Of a stretch of DNA of 49,000 nucleotides, positions 19,491-30,571 are shown one piece after another. The notes beneath the pieces were generated by a model. That model was given only the letters and a program-made list of their open reading frames with translations. It had not been told where the DNA came from and searched no databases. Each line of letters begins with the position of its first letter. Position 1 is the stretch's first letter. The DNA is from Vairimorpha ceranae. Lineage: Eukaryota > Microsporidia > Nosematidae. The stretch spans positions 1-49,000 of the forward strand of contig NW_020169326.1 of the NCBI RefSeq assembly GCF_000988165.1. The letters are read 5' to 3'. The translations under genes and the position numbers were made by a program.

Positions 19491-20136
19491 CTTTTTATTA
19501 AAGTAAAATCTTTTATTAAAACCTTTTAAATAAACACTACCCTTAAAATTTTAATAGTTGTCATAAATTTTTAATAAATTACATTAAAATTTGATCTTTA
19601 AAAAATATGACAAAAAGAAGATTTTATGCCTTGTTTTGTTGTATAATTACTTGAATTTTATAATTCTTTATTATTTAATTTAATTAACTATTTATCAACC
19701 TAAATTAAAACATTTGATCATATCAACTTGCTTTTCTTAAAGCTAAAACATAATTTTGACATAAAAGAGTAAAATTTTTGAATTAATAACTCTTAAATAA
19801 TAATTAATTTTTTTGCAAAAAGGATAAGATCATATTATTTTCTAAATTAAAAAACCTAATCTTTTTATTTGATAAAATCTTAACTGCATTTATTTTTTTA
19901 AAATCTATTTTGTATTTATTTTTTGAACATTTAGACAAATGAAACCTTAAGCTTTTATCACAGTGTAAAGTAAAATTTTTAGAAATAAAATGAATTTGAT
20001 TGATTTGCTATTATGATTTTAAAAAGAATTTTTTAGTATTACTTTAAACTATAAAATATGTTATTAATCTTATCTGCCAATAAGTTGTTTAATGCTTTTA
20101 ATTAGGAAATCATTTTAACAAAAATTTCTTTAAATA

Positions 20137-20139
20137 CCC
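20137..20139 (+). promoter_or_regulatory. CCC motif upstream of the NTE1-like gene
   Basis: ATACCCTTA directly precedes the ATG at 20143. It matches the motif seen at 9481 and 14264 and supports the chosen start. Confidence 0.55.
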
Positions 20140-20142
20140 TTA

Positions 20143-22713
20143 ATGTTTTTGTATATTTTTATATTTATTGTTACATCTATTCTCATTTTGAAAAGAATTA
20201 TAACCAAAAGAAAAAAGCATACATACACACATAAAGATCATTTTACAACGAAAGAATCTTTAAAGTACATCCAGCCAACTGAAAATGTGCCTTATTTGAA
20301 GTATACAAAAGATTTAAAGTATGATATTATAAAACTTAATACAGGTGAGACTATAAATAAAAGTGAAATGTTTTTTATTGAAAAAGGGTCAGTTATAATC
20401 ACACATGAAGAAAAGTTTGTTTGTAAAAAACAACAAAATGATTTTTATTTTTATGCATTAGATTTTTTTGGTATAAATAAAGAAAATGTGCATATTATTG
20501 CAAATGAACCGTGTGTTATTTGGAAAATCGACAAATCTAAAATCAACACATTTGTATTACTTACTAGTATAAAAAAGAAAGTCATTGATGTCTTGGTTGA
20601 ACAATTTGATTATCCAGATCTATTTATAGAAAATGAGTTAGAGCTTAATAAGCTGTTTTTTACCGACAAAGTAAATCGAAAATTTCAATTACAACATTTT
20701 ATGCTTAATATTTTGAACTTTAAGAAAAATTTTTCTATGTACACAAAAGTTTTGAGCTATACCAATAATGAAGTGATTAAGAAAAAAGAAATATACATGG
20801 AAAATTTATTTTTAATTGAAGAGGGAACAATACACCTGAAATACAATGATAAAGTATTTTATTGCAGGGAAGGAAACATATTTGGATATTTTAGTTTATT
20901 TTTTAATTGCTACCGAAAAATTGAAATTAAGTGTGAAGAACCAGTTATTCTAAAAGCAATAAGCTATGAATATCTTATAAGGAGTGGTCTTGATCTACAA
21001 AATTTTAGGCTAGAATATTTAAAAAATTTTTGTACTATAATACATTATATTGATTTATGTACAGATTGGCGAATTTTTAGAATTAATGATACTATTGCTA
21101 ATTCAGAATTTTGTCAAACAGAAGCTTTTAAAAAGATTATTTATCTTAATGAAGGATCCTTGCAAAAAAAGGATAATACTCTTATTGTCAAGCGGCTTAG
21201 TGATATTATTTACATAGATGAATATATAATACGACATATGTTACACTTTGATATAAATTTTTATAAGAAATTACATAAAAAAACAGGAATCTCTAAAAAT
21301 AATAAAATTGTTAGTGTTTTACCAAACAACAATGATACAAATATTCGTTTATTTAGTAAAAGACTCAAAGCTTCGATTGGTAAAGATTGTCTTCTTTTAG
21401 ACAAAAAAGATTTTTTTCTTAGTTTTGATATTTCTGAAGAATTGCGGGTAAGTGAATTTTTAAACAGACTTTCAAGAACCCATAGTTTAATTTTAATTAA
21501 TGTAGAAAATAAGTTTAGCCGCTTAGCTAAGTTCTTACATGAATTCAGTGATGTAGTCTTAGTTGTTGGATATGGATGGGATATAAATTTTAATACTACA
21601 TTTTATAATGATAAAAATTCAGAGACTGATAAAAATTTTTATACTAATGTCGAATTTGTTAAATTATACGAGCAAAAACCAACACAAAAAAGCAAACCCC
21701 GAAATGACAATAATTTAAATTGTCTTAAAATACATAACATATTAAGTCCAAATAAAACAATACTGTTTTCTTCAAAAGACTATGATAGATTAAGCAGGTA
21801 TCTTATGAATAAAAGAATAGGTCTTGTATTAAGTGGTGGAGGAGCAAGGGGCATTGCACATATTGGAGTAATTCAGGCATTAGAAGAAGAGAATATTCCA
21901 ATTGATATAATTGGTGGAAGTAGTATGGGGGCATTTATAGGCGCATTATATTGTAAAGAATGTGATAATGGTTTTGTTTTTTTAAAAGCCAAACAATTTT
22001 GTTCTAGAGCCAATTCTCTTCTGAGAGTTTTTCTCGATTTAACATTTCCTTTAATGTCTTTATTTAGGGGAGAAACGTTAAACAATGGATTAAAAAAGAT
22101 TTTTAAAAATGATTTAATACAAAATTTATGGATTGAATATTTTTGTGTAACTACAAACCTGTTTACCAACGAAGAAGAAGTACATATTTCTGGACTTGCT
22201 TGGAAATTTATTAGAGCTAGTATGGGTTTATGTGGCTATGTTCCACCCATCATTGATTCTAAAGGATATCTTGTTGATGGTGGGTATCTTAATAATGTTC
22301 CGGCAGATATAATGCTAAATATGAATGTTAGCAAAATTATTGCCGTTGATGTTGGAACCATTGAAGAAAATGATTATGACGAACATGAAGAATGTTTTAA
22401 TGGATTTGTTGGTTTAATACATAAATTTTTTGATGTTCGTAAATATATAACAATGCAAGAAATTCAATACAGACTGTCATTTTTAACATCTGAAAAAAAG
22501 CTTAAAGCACTAGAAAAGAACAATCAAGTATTTGTGATGAGACCCGAGCTAGAGGATATTCACACGATGGATTTTAAAAAATTTGATAAAATTGTAGCAA
22601 CGGGATATTCTTCTGCTAAAAAAATTTTGAAAGAATGGAAATCAAATGGAATATTTGATACGCACTTTAATCAGAATAAAAATAAACTTCGAAGGCGCAG
22701 ATATTCTGTATAA
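20143..22713 (+). CDS. NTE1: NTE1-like patatin lysophospholipase with cyclic-nucleotide-binding-like domains
   Basis: An 856-residue protein with an N-terminal membrane anchor (residues 2-18) and two or three cyclic-nucleotide-binding-like modules (about 60-140, 205-290 and a weaker one at 325-375). A linker around 390-480 resembles the region before the NTE catalytic domain. The patatin domain follows from about 557: oxyanion-hole motif GGGARG at 565-570, nucleophile S594 in GSSMG, and catalytic D712 in DGGYLNNVPAD. NTE1 proteins sit on the ER membrane and deacylate phosphatidylcholine and lysophosphatidylcholine. Fungal versions are about 1300-1500 residues, so this is a shortened form with the architecture kept. 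The catalytic residues are intact. The glycine-rich phosphate-cassette residues of true cNMP sites are poorly kept, so nucleotide binding is doubtful. Confidence 0.92.
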   Translation: MFLYIFIFIVTSILILKRIITKRKKHTYTHKDHFTTKESLKYIQPTENVPYLKYTKDLKYDIIKLNTGETINKSEMFFIEKGSVIITHEEKFVCKKQQNDFYFYALDFFGINKENVHIIANEPCVIWKIDKSKINTFVLLTSIKKKVIDVLVEQFDYPDLFIENELELNKLFFTDKVNRKFQLQHFMLNILNFKKNFSMYTKVLSYTNNEVIKKKEIYMENLFLIEEGTIHLKYNDKVFYCREGNIFGYFSLFFNCYRKIEIKCEEPVILKAISYEYLIRSGLDLQNFRLEYLKNFCTIIHYIDLCTDWRIFRINDTIANSEFCQTEAFKKIIYLNEGSLQKKDNTLIVKRLSDIIYIDEYIIRHMLHFDINFYKKLHKKTGISKNNKIVSVLPNNNDTNIRLFSKRLKASIGKDCLLLDKKDFFLSFDISEELRVSEFLNRLSRTHSLILINVENKFSRLAKFLHEFSDVVLVVGYGWDINFNTTFYNDKNSETDKNFYTNVEFVKLYEQKPTQKSKPRNDNNLNCLKIHNILSPNKTILFSSKDYDRLSRYLMNKRIGLVLSGGGARGIAHIGVIQALEEENIPIDIIGGSSMGAFIGALYCKECDNGFVFLKAKQFCSRANSLLRVFLDLTFPLMSLFRGETLNNGLKKIFKNDLIQNLWIEYFCVTTNLFTNEEEVHISGLAWKFIRASMGLCGYVPPIIDSKGYLVDGGYLNNVPADIMLNMNVSKIIAVDVGTIEENDYDEHEECFNGFVGLIHKFFDVRKYITMQEIQYRLSFLTSEKKLKALEKNNQVFVMRPELEDIHTMDFKKFDKIVATGYSSAKKILKEWKSNGIFDTHFNQNKNKLRRRRYSV

Positions 22714-22841
22714 TTATAAAGCGTAACTTGAAATACAATTAATTTTATGAAAAGAAAGTACAAATGAAAAAAACAGATTTATATTTATGTGAACCAAATA
22801 ATTTTAGGATTATAGAACAGGAAAATACATTTAATTTATTG

Positions 22842-23861
22842 TTAGTAAATTTTCGATATTAATATATCTGAACTTGGCGAGTCTTGAAATGCTTCTAAAA
22901 CATTTTTACTTAATAAGTCAAGTAATTCATGAAACATTATTGCCTTATGTCTATTTGTTCCAAATACAATTTCAGAAAAAAAACATTTTTCGCCTACTAG
23001 ATCGCATAAATCTAACTTGTAACTCGAAGAGAATATTATGTTGTCTGATAACTCATTATATTTTTTTCCATTTTCTGTTTCAATCTTACTGCTAAAATTC
23101 AAAGTTTCAAGGTACATGTCATCATTATTATATTTATAAAATACCTCAGACATTGTATCACTTATAATTTGTGAGGGTACATTTGAAGTTGTAATATTTC
23201 TTTGTATTTCTAATGAATCTTTATAAGTACAGCGATCAACATAAGAAAATATCGGATAAGTCTTTACATCGATAAATTTGTATACGGAATGTGATTTTCT
23301 AAATCTTTTTTCTTTATTTCTGGGTTCCAATTCTATTTCTGTATCTTCAATATTAAAATTTAATTTTTTTGATAACTTAATTGAAAAATCTAATGTATCA
23401 CAATTATAGCTTTGTAGATATGGAATTAAAGACATTTCACTATTATCCGTCATACACATATTGTCTTTAATAGCAATTTCTTGTTTGGGTTTTATATTTG
23501 CACTACATAATCCACCATCATATAAATCTTCGACATCAGAACTACTAGAGTCATTAATAAAATGTTTCTTAATATTTCTTTTTTTATCAAGGCGAACTTT
23601 AAGTAAATTGAGCAATCCTGTTACTTCATGTTCGTAATATTTAATTTTTAATAAGTAAAGTTTAGACACGCCTTTTAAAATATATCCATACAGCCTTAAT
23701 GCAAATGTTTGATCTAAAACATTTATCAATGCATTTTTAATATTTAGTTTTAAAATATCTTTTCTATTAATACGTCTAATGTTATTAGTCGTGGATAAAT
23801 AATAAATCAATGAAATGTCCGTTTTAGCCTGCATCGATAATATTTCTTTTGCATAAAACAT
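22842..23861 (-). CDS. RAD21: Cohesin kleisin subunit, Rad21/Scc1/Rec8 family
   Basis: A 339-residue protein. Its N-terminus MFYAKEILS, with KNALINVLDQTFALRLYGYI and LKGVSKLYLLKIKYYEHEV (within residues 1-85), is the Rad21/Rec8 N-terminal domain that closes the Smc3 head. In other kleisins the same place reads MFY..-IL, ALR-GHLLLGVV-IY-RK--YL. The middle is acidic and serine-rich (SSSSDVEDLYDGG near 110-122), typical of the unstructured linker. The last 35 residues (RHKAIMFHELLDLLSKN onward) fit the C-terminal winged helix that binds Smc1. At 339 residues it is much shorter than yeast Scc1 (566) or human RAD21 (631). Separase sites (ExxR) cannot be assigned by eye. Mitotic Scc1 versus meiotic Rec8 is undecided. 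Confidence 0.8.
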   Translation of the reverse strand: MFYAKEILSMQAKTDISLIYYLSTTNNIRRINRKDILKLNIKNALINVLDQTFALRLYGYILKGVSKLYLLKIKYYEHEVTGLLNLLKVRLDKKRNIKKHFINDSSSSDVEDLYDGGLCSANIKPKQEIAIKDNMCMTDNSEMSLIPYLQSYNCDTLDFSIKLSKKLNFNIEDTEIELEPRNKEKRFRKSHSVYKFIDVKTYPIFSYVDRCTYKDSLEIQRNITTSNVPSQIISDTMSEVFYKYNNDDMYLETLNFSSKIETENGKKYNELSDNIIFSSSYKLDLCDLVGEKCFFSEIVFGTNRHKAIMFHELLDLLSKNVLEAFQDSPSSDILISKIY

Positions 23862-24038
23862 TAAGTTTTATAAGCTTTTTTGCATAAAAGCATTTTAAAG
23901 TTTGTTGTATTTTATTAACAAATTAATTAAATTTATATAAAATAAAAATCATGCATAAATAATTGGTTAACCACAAATTTTAGTGATAACATTTGAAACA
24001 AAAATTTATGCTATTTAACAAAGAAAAATTACTAAGAC
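23862..24038. promoter_or_regulatory. Divergent promoter region between kleisin and ARMC8-like genes
   Basis: Only 177 bp separate the two head-to-head ATGs, so they must share upstream sequence. No CCC motif touches either start. GGTTAACC at 23963-23970 is a palindrome that stands out in the A/T background. Confidence 0.45.
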
Positions 24039-25697
24039 ATGACCAATGTAACAAAAAATCATACTTTAAGTGAAGACATTTACATTGGCTATGATACTTA
24101 TATAGTAGAATATTGTTTTGAACTTTTAAGATTTAGAAATAGAATACCCTTTGTGGCACATAGAATGCGCAATCCCGAGCAAGAATTGATGCAGATTCTT
24201 CGTAAAAATAATATAGTAGATGAAAATTATAGTTTGTATTCAAATTTACAGTCTCAAGATGTAGCAGTATTATCTGATATATTTTATCTACTAAAAATAC
24301 CTAAAAGATTTTTAGAATTTTTAGAAGATTATATTTCTAATATATCTTTCCCATATAAGTTTAGTGACATTAAAATATTAAGGATCTATAAGAATATTAT
24401 AGAAAAATATAATTTTACAGAGAATAATCAAATTTATTGTAAAATATTAGCAGATAATCGCAAATGTGATTGTGTTACAGCAGCTAGAAATTCGATTAGT
24501 GATAAATTTATTAATTTAGACACAAAAAGTCTTATTCAGGTATTAGATTCAGTAAGTACTAAAGATAAATACAATGTTTTAAATTTACTTTTAATCAAAA
24601 ATTTTGATAGATCCATATTAAAAACAGATACAATTTATGAAAAAAATTTTCTAGTTTATTTAGCTTACTTTTTAAGTAAAAATGATTTAAGTATAAAAAT
24701 GATGAGATATCAACCTAAAGTTCTTATTAATCATAATATTTATTTAGATTATATATTAACATTATCTTCCGAAGAAAACAAAAAGCTTATAGATCTTTCT
24801 AATCTATTTAAATATCTTAAAAGAAAAAATATACACATTACTTATTTTTTACTTCTTCACAATTTAAGTAGATCTGTATTTATTCTTAGGAGTGAGTTAA
24901 TTAAATATCCTGTTATAGAAATAATATTAGATTTCCTGTCTGATAATACTAACCATAAATTTGATATAAATACTTATATTGAGATTAATAAAGAGAAATA
25001 TAGTATTGATTACAATTATATTTATAAAGATTTAGAGACTGATTATATAACAGTATTATTAAACATTCTAACAAATCTATTACTTGAATTTGGAAATTAT
25101 CGTGCAGTTTTTAAATCTTTAAACGGGTCACATGTATTAGAAAGATATTTAGATAAATACACACTTGAAGTATTAAGATTGTATAAAAATTATTTGTATG
25201 ACAATGATATTGAAAGTAAAAAAGATTTCTTGCAGCGTGGAGATATTTGGTTTAAAAATTTTTTTAACAAGTACGATGAACAGATATATGAAGTATTGTT
25301 TAATTTGATACGAAATATATTTTGTGATAAATTAATTATTGGTGATTATTTAACAGACACTTTATTTCTACATTTAAAAGAAAATAATACCACACAAATA
25401 CTTTTACATCTTTTGTATGCAATAGGAAATGTTTGTGCATATGACATCCAATTTAGAGATAAAGTTTTAAATAATAACAGTGTATTAGAAAGATTAAAAG
25501 ACCTTTTTATAATCAGTGAATTACAGCTACCTTTAGTTTGGATTATAATAAATTTAAGTTGGAAGGATGAGGGGTATAAAGAACGCGTTTTAAAATTAAA
25601 TTCTGAAGGATTTAAAGACATAATATTGCAATTATCACGAACCAGTGGAGTATTGCTTGATAAAATACAGACAGCAATAGAAAACTTATCACAATGA
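24039..25697 (+). CDS. Armadillo-repeat protein, ARMC8/Gid5 (Vid28)-like
   Basis: A 552-residue, leucine-rich helical protein without signal peptide. The last 110 residues are diagnostic: an arm repeat with LLHLLYAIGNVCAYD, then LPLVWIIINLSWKDEG, KERVLKLNSEGFKDIILQLS and a closing LLDKIQTAIENL. These match the end of ARMC8, where a conserved NL-W-(E/D)-G block is followed by KL---G--DIL--L and a final helix. ARMC8/Gid5 is the scaffold of the GID/CTLH E3 ubiquitin ligase that binds the substrate receptor. The N-terminal two thirds are diverged, but NPEQELMQILRK near residue 46 fits a first repeat. Importin-alpha was considered and rejected: the tail matches ARMC8 better and no importin-beta-binding domain is present. 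Confidence 0.7.
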   Translation: MTNVTKNHTLSEDIYIGYDTYIVEYCFELLRFRNRIPFVAHRMRNPEQELMQILRKNNIVDENYSLYSNLQSQDVAVLSDIFYLLKIPKRFLEFLEDYISNISFPYKFSDIKILRIYKNIIEKYNFTENNQIYCKILADNRKCDCVTAARNSISDKFINLDTKSLIQVLDSVSTKDKYNVLNLLLIKNFDRSILKTDTIYEKNFLVYLAYFLSKNDLSIKMMRYQPKVLINHNIYLDYILTLSSEENKKLIDLSNLFKYLKRKNIHITYFLLLHNLSRSVFILRSELIKYPVIEIILDFLSDNTNHKFDINTYIEINKEKYSIDYNYIYKDLETDYITVLLNILTNLLLEFGNYRAVFKSLNGSHVLERYLDKYTLEVLRLYKNYLYDNDIESKKDFLQRGDIWFKNFFNKYDEQIYEVLFNLIRNIFCDKLIIGDYLTDTLFLHLKENNTTQILLHLLYAIGNVCAYDIQFRDKVLNNNSVLERLKDLFIISELQLPLVWIIINLSWKDEGYKERVLKLNSEGFKDIILQLSRTSGVLLDKIQTAIENLSQ

Positions 25698-26349
25698 TAT
25701 TTTTATTGAGATAGTTGTATTTTAATGTGACAAATAAAAATTAGTAAATTAAACATTTCTTTTACCCTTGGTTGTACAGATCTATTTCACACATTCCTCT
25801 ATGTCAAGATTAATATTATAAAAGCCAAAGATTATTAACTTCTATACTCTTTTTAAATTAATTATCAAAAATCTAAAAAAGATAATTATAATATTTAAAT
25901 TTATTAAAATAAAAATGGCAAATATATTATTGTATCTAAAGCATAAAGGAAAAATCTACAGATAACTTATGCAAAAAATCTACAGATAACTTATGTGACA
26001 TATTAAAACATATTCTTACATAAAGAAAATTTTGTATTTAAATAACATTTTAATGTTATTAATAAATTAAGTTTAATACTATTATTTTAAAAATAATATT
26101 TAACATAAATACCTGTATATCTTTTAACAATATTAAAATAAACCATAGGTTTATTTATAACCTGCATCAGTAAAGAATATACAGTAGCAAAATTTAAAAA
26201 TTAAATTTCTTTTTTTCTAAATTAATCCAAATGTTTTAATTCATTTATAACTAACATTTTATGTTTGTTTTAAATACATTTTTAAGTGTATTGTAATTTT
26301 TAAATATTAAAAAACTATGTAATTTTATAAAAAAAATAAATTTTTAAAA
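25698..26349. other. AT-rich intergenic region with a short tandem repeat
   Basis: This marks the end of the conserved-gene half of the window. No gene is seen, and a two-copy 24-bp repeat lies at 25950-25995. Confidence 0.5.
25950..25995 (+). repeat. Two-copy tandem repeat, period 24
   Basis: The 22-base string starting AAAAATCTACAG and ending AACTTATG occurs at 25950-25971 and again, identical, at 25974-25995. Confidence 0.8.
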
Positions 26350-27300
26350 ACTTGTATGATCTCTTCGTCTAAGTATTGCTTCATATCTTTTTTTCCTAAT
26401 TTATAAACAACTTTTGACACAGTTTTTTGAGTATCTTTTTCCATTTTTCTACTACAGCAAGTTCTAATTCTTAAATATTTTTACACAAAATTTTTCTTTT
26501 AAACATACCACAGTTTCTCAATTGCATTTAAGTGAGGAGATTATAATGGCCAATCAATTGCTATTATGTTATTTAATTTAAAAACTTCCTTTTTAAGCTT
26601 TTTATCAACACCCTATAAAAAAAGTTTTTACTAATATATTCAGTACTTTTAAAAATTATCATTAAGAATTATAACGTGTTAATTATTTCTATTTTACTTT
26701 AATTATGTGGATATCTCTAACATCTTTCTCAAAAAAATATCCACACTACAACTAAAACACCATCATGCTTAAGAGAAGATTTTAAATTTTTCATATGATA
26801 CCACAAACCATCTTTTCGGTAGTAATTAACTGTTTGAATGAATCAAATAATGATATTTTAGATTTATCATTCCATATAATACTTTTAAAGTAATTTTTCT
26901 CTTTGTAACACCCTTTCGTTGCAAGTCTTCATCTATTTTGATTTTTTGTTTATAAAAAATAGTTTAAAGACTCTTTCCTGCATTACCAACCCAAATAAAT
27001 TAATTTTTAACAAAAGTCATAATATTTTCCTTTTTGACTTAGTATAATTTTTCCGCTAGTTAGGTTGCTCCTTTTATAAATTTTTTTTGTTAAGAACAGC
27101 AAATTATTATCATTTAATAAAAATTCTACGGGAACGATATACATAGTTCAAACAACTGTTTTTTATAATAATCTTTATTATTCTAGAGACATGAAAAAGA
27201 TATAAATTAAGTTTTTCTGCAACTTCTTCTAGTTCTTTTTGACTTTATATTCAACTAAATATCTAAGCGTAATCAAAAAACGTTTTCTCCTTTAAAATAA
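26350..27300 (-). mobile_element. Tc1/mariner-like transposon remnant A (broken transposase)
   Basis: Read on the minus strand, pieces of a DDE transposase appear in the correct order. A helix-turn-helix segment (LEEVAEKLNLYLFHVSRIIK) lies near 27140-27240. A first catalytic block (IIWNDKSKISLF) is near 26860-26890, followed by an LKHDGVLVVVW-like block near 26740-26790, which equals the KHGGGSVMVW region of the family. The last block, AIDWPL-stop-SPHLNAIEKLW near 26515-26575, is the counterpart of [14 protein letters not shown]. The frames are interrupted by several stops and shifts, so the copy is dead. No terminal inverted repeats were found by eye. Confidence 0.8.
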
Positions 27301-28917
27301 AGGGTATAAAATTTTTTAGTTTACTATTTTGGAAAAAAACGTTGAAATTTAATTATTTGTTTCTAAATAAAAATATTTGAATTTTATTAAATTACAAATA
27401 AAAATATTCTTACTCATTTATTTTAAAAATTTAAATTTCAAGGATACATTTTTATATCGTAAAGTAGTCTTTTGAAAATGTAAAAAGATTGCTTAGTTTT
27501 TGGTTAAAAATATTAGAATATTACTGCAATCAAGATATAATTTTTAAATTTACATTAATTCTACAGGGTCGTCAACTAAGCTTCCAAAATATAATCTTTC
27601 ATCGCATTGTTTCTTTTTTTTCGACCTTCTCCTCCTTATTTCAGGCCTGCTCTAAAATTTCGAGTGGGTAACCATTAGTATGCTTTTTAAGATTATTTTA
27701 TGAACTTTTGTTTGTATTTATATCAAAATTTTTACTTAAACAGTGATTTATTAATAAAAGAAATTCTTAATTTTTTATCTTTAAGTGATTATCGCTCTCG
27801 GTTAACATTCTTTAAATCACTCTTAATTTTTTTCCTGCGCCTATACAGTTCCTAGTTTTCTCATTGTCGGCAAAACGTTTTAAATTTTACCTAAACAAAA
27901 TATCAAAGTCATTAATTTCTGTTAGACAGTAGCAATTTTAAAAAACTTCTTAAACCTTCTCTTGGTAATTTGTAAAAGATAACTTTAATTTCGATTTAAC
28001 ATATTTTAAGAAAATTTTTTCTTAAGCAATGCCATAAGCTGTGTTGCAATACTTTTTATTGAGTTTTTCCATGCCCTTCTCGTGAATAATTATTATTTAT
28101 TTTTAGTAGCCAAAAAGATTGCACTTTTAATTATAAGGTGCTTAAATGACTAGAATAAGCATTAAAATTTTTTTAAATATTAAAAATTAACAATCTATTT
28201 TAATGTAGAATGAAACCATAAACATTAAATATGGTTTTTTCATAATGACTAATTATAGGTGAATTACATATTTAAATAGTTCGTACGTAAAGACACAAAT
28301 AAAATTTCACAATTTCAGAGATTTTTTAAATGTAACTATTTAAGAAAACAGAAAATAAATATGCAATTTTATACTGACTCGTTAGAAACTTCCAAGAAAA
28401 TAAATATATATATAATATATAATTAATTTTTTTATTAATTAATTTTTATAGGAGTTGCGTTAATTTGTCGATTACTTTAAGCGCACACAAATTTTCAAAT
28501 AAATATACATCACAAATATTTATATTACTAAATTCTCAGCTAATTTTTAAAAACAATTAAATAAATAGCAGGTTAAAAACCATTTTAATCTTTACGAACA
28601 ATTTTTTATACTAAGGTCTAAGATTAAAAGCGTATTTTATAGTAATAACTTTTTATCTTAAAGAATAAACTATAAGATTTTATACAATTACAAATGTTAA
28701 AGAGAACGTCCAATAGACAGATTGAGGGAGTACAACTTTATTTTTTAACACCTTTTCTTTATCTCTTTTTTGTGCATTTTGTAATATTAAAAATATATTT
28801 AAATGCAAGAATATTAAATTTTATTTATTTAATAAAAGTTGAATCATCTTTCAAATCTATCATTAATATGTTGTCCTAAGAACATAAATAAATTAAGATA
28901 AAAGTAAATTGTATTAT
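27301..28917. other. AT-rich region without recognised gene
   Basis: Low-complexity DNA. A slightly GC-richer patch lies at 27560-27680 and a frame of 61 codons at 28694-28879; neither looks coding. An AT-repeat stretch lies at about 28400-28450. Confidence 0.45.
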
Positions 28918-29480
28918 ATTTCTATTTCTGGCTGGTATTGTTCTTTTAATTGTAAACCAAAAGCCTTTAATTGTATAAGTATGAAAATTCCTATTAGTAT
29001 TTTAAAAATTCTTATTATAATTCGCCGTAAGATGTTTGTACTTAAAATCATTTGCACTTTCATATATTTTTCCAACAATTAGTATAAATAATACTTCCTT
29101 TTTTACATATAATTAAATTAAGATGTGAAGAGTAGCCTTATAGCGTTTTCTAACTGGTAAAAAACTACTTTTAAAATGTGTTCTTTTTACCATACTCAAA
29201 ATTTCATTATCACGACTCTATATTATTCATTATACTTACGCTTGCCAAATTTACTTTTATTGATCTAAGATTAAATCTTTTCGACTAATAAATCTATTGG
29301 TACAAAATGACCCAACTCTGATAATTTTCTAATCGACTGTTTACTTAAAGCCGTCAGCCTCATGCTATTTAAAAAACGTAAGTGTTTTACGAAGATAACA
29401 CAACGACTTCAAAAACTTGCAAAAGTGCTAATTTGGTTCAAAACAAAAAATTAAAATTTCGACATCTTCTCTGAGTGCAT
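28918..29480 (-). mobile_element. Merlin (ISXO2-like) transposon remnant 1
   Basis: The minus strand encodes a degraded Merlin transposase. ALSKQSIRKLSELGHFVP (about 29290-29360) is followed by INKSKFGKRKYN (about 29230-29265), equal to the family's IDESKFGKRKYNRG block with the first catalytic Asp changed to Asn. Then come an R-x-F-x-PV-KR segment (about 29145-29180), GSIIYTNCWKNI in place of G-TI-SDCW-AY (about 29070-29105), and a KYKHLTANYNKNF stretch corresponding to the H-TVNHS-NF motif (about 28990-29035). Several stops and shifts are present and both visible catalytic aspartates are altered, so it is inactive. Confidence 0.75.
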
Positions 29481-30571
29481 ATAATTAAATTTTTAACTGA
29501 CAAAATAATACTAAAGTTATTAAAACATAAAGGACAAAATATCTTAACTATTCATTTTTGTTTTCTTCTCTACAATATACTTTACATCATAAAAATTTTC
29601 GTGCTAATCTTCATTTGAGACGCCAAAAAGAATTTAAAAAAACGATAATCTTTAATTGCGTTTATTACTACACGGTTTCCAATTACAAATTTCAGAATAT
29701 TTTGTTGCGAGTTTTCATAATTACAATTTTACAAAACTTTAATCATTAAATTTCATATTGTTTTTTTTTAAATTTTAAATTAAAATTTACATGCATTGTT
29801 TTATAAATATTGAATTTTAAAGATATATTGTATAATGTTCTTTTACTATATATAACATGTTTACAACGATATTTTTATTTAACAACTCTGATAAAAAAAA
29901 GAGGAGAAAGTTTTAAAAATCGACTATGTTTACGATAATATTCAAAATTAGTCAAAGAAATCATAATTAAAAAACCAATAAAAAATTAAGAATAATTTAA
30001 ATTCAGGCAGTATTTACTTGCGTATGGATAGTAAATTTGAATATGTCAAACAATTATGAAATTATTTTTATGTTTGACTTTTGACTGTTTATATATGTTC
30101 TAACAATAAACACAGGTTCAATTCCAACAACTGATATTTAGAAATAGGCTGTTGATTGATAAAATTTACCGATTTGCCCAAGTGTGTACAAAAGGTTTAT
30201 AAATACATTTTTTATAAAAGTTAAACGCCAAATTATATTGTTATGATACCCCGAAGCACATGTAAAATTTTATCGGTGCATTTGACCGCCTGAAACGTTT
30301 CTAATATGAAACAGGACAAATAGGTCATTAATGAAACGTTTATTTCGTAGATAACTTTTTTAGGAGATTTTATCTGTTGAATATGAACACTAGAAATTAC
30401 AATCATAATACTACTATTAAAAGGAACACTGCTAATACTACTGCTACTAATAAACAATTTACTACTAAACAAAACTTTATCAAAATTATTGAAACGTACC
30501 TTAGAACGGGTTACGTCAATTGCATAAAAAACATAACTTAATACAATAAACTAATAAAATCATAAATATTT
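29481..30571. other. Intergenic region before the first secreted-family gene
   Basis: AT-rich DNA. At 30405-30470 lies an imperfect trinucleotide run (ACTACTATT, TACTGCTAC and similar). A 79-codon minus-strand frame (30233-30472) needs a TTG start and runs through this repeat; it is not accepted as a gene. The last 60 bases before 30572 match the 3' flanks of the other two family members. Confidence 0.45.

Larger units (their letters stand above)
19087..20142. other. AT-rich intergenic region with a tandem duplication
   Basis: One kilobase with no gene. It contains the duplicated unit listed separately; the rest is low-complexity A/T sequence. TACCCTTA at 20135-20142 abuts the NTE1 start. 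Confidence 0.5.

Noticed and set aside
24039..25697. Importin-alpha assignment for the armadillo protein
   Set aside because: No importin-beta-binding N-terminus or regular W/N ladder; the C-terminal block matches ARMC8/Gid5.
25950..25995. CRISPR-like repeat
   Set aside because: Only two copies with a two-base gap; this is a simple tandem duplication in a eukaryotic genome.
30100..30140. GGTTCAATTCC string resembling a tRNA T-loop
   Set aside because: The flanking bases do not form a T-stem, and no D-arm, anticodon arm or acceptor stem could be drawn around it.
30233..30472. 79-codon minus-strand frame
   Set aside because: TTG start and a serine run produced by a trinucleotide repeat; no gene signals.
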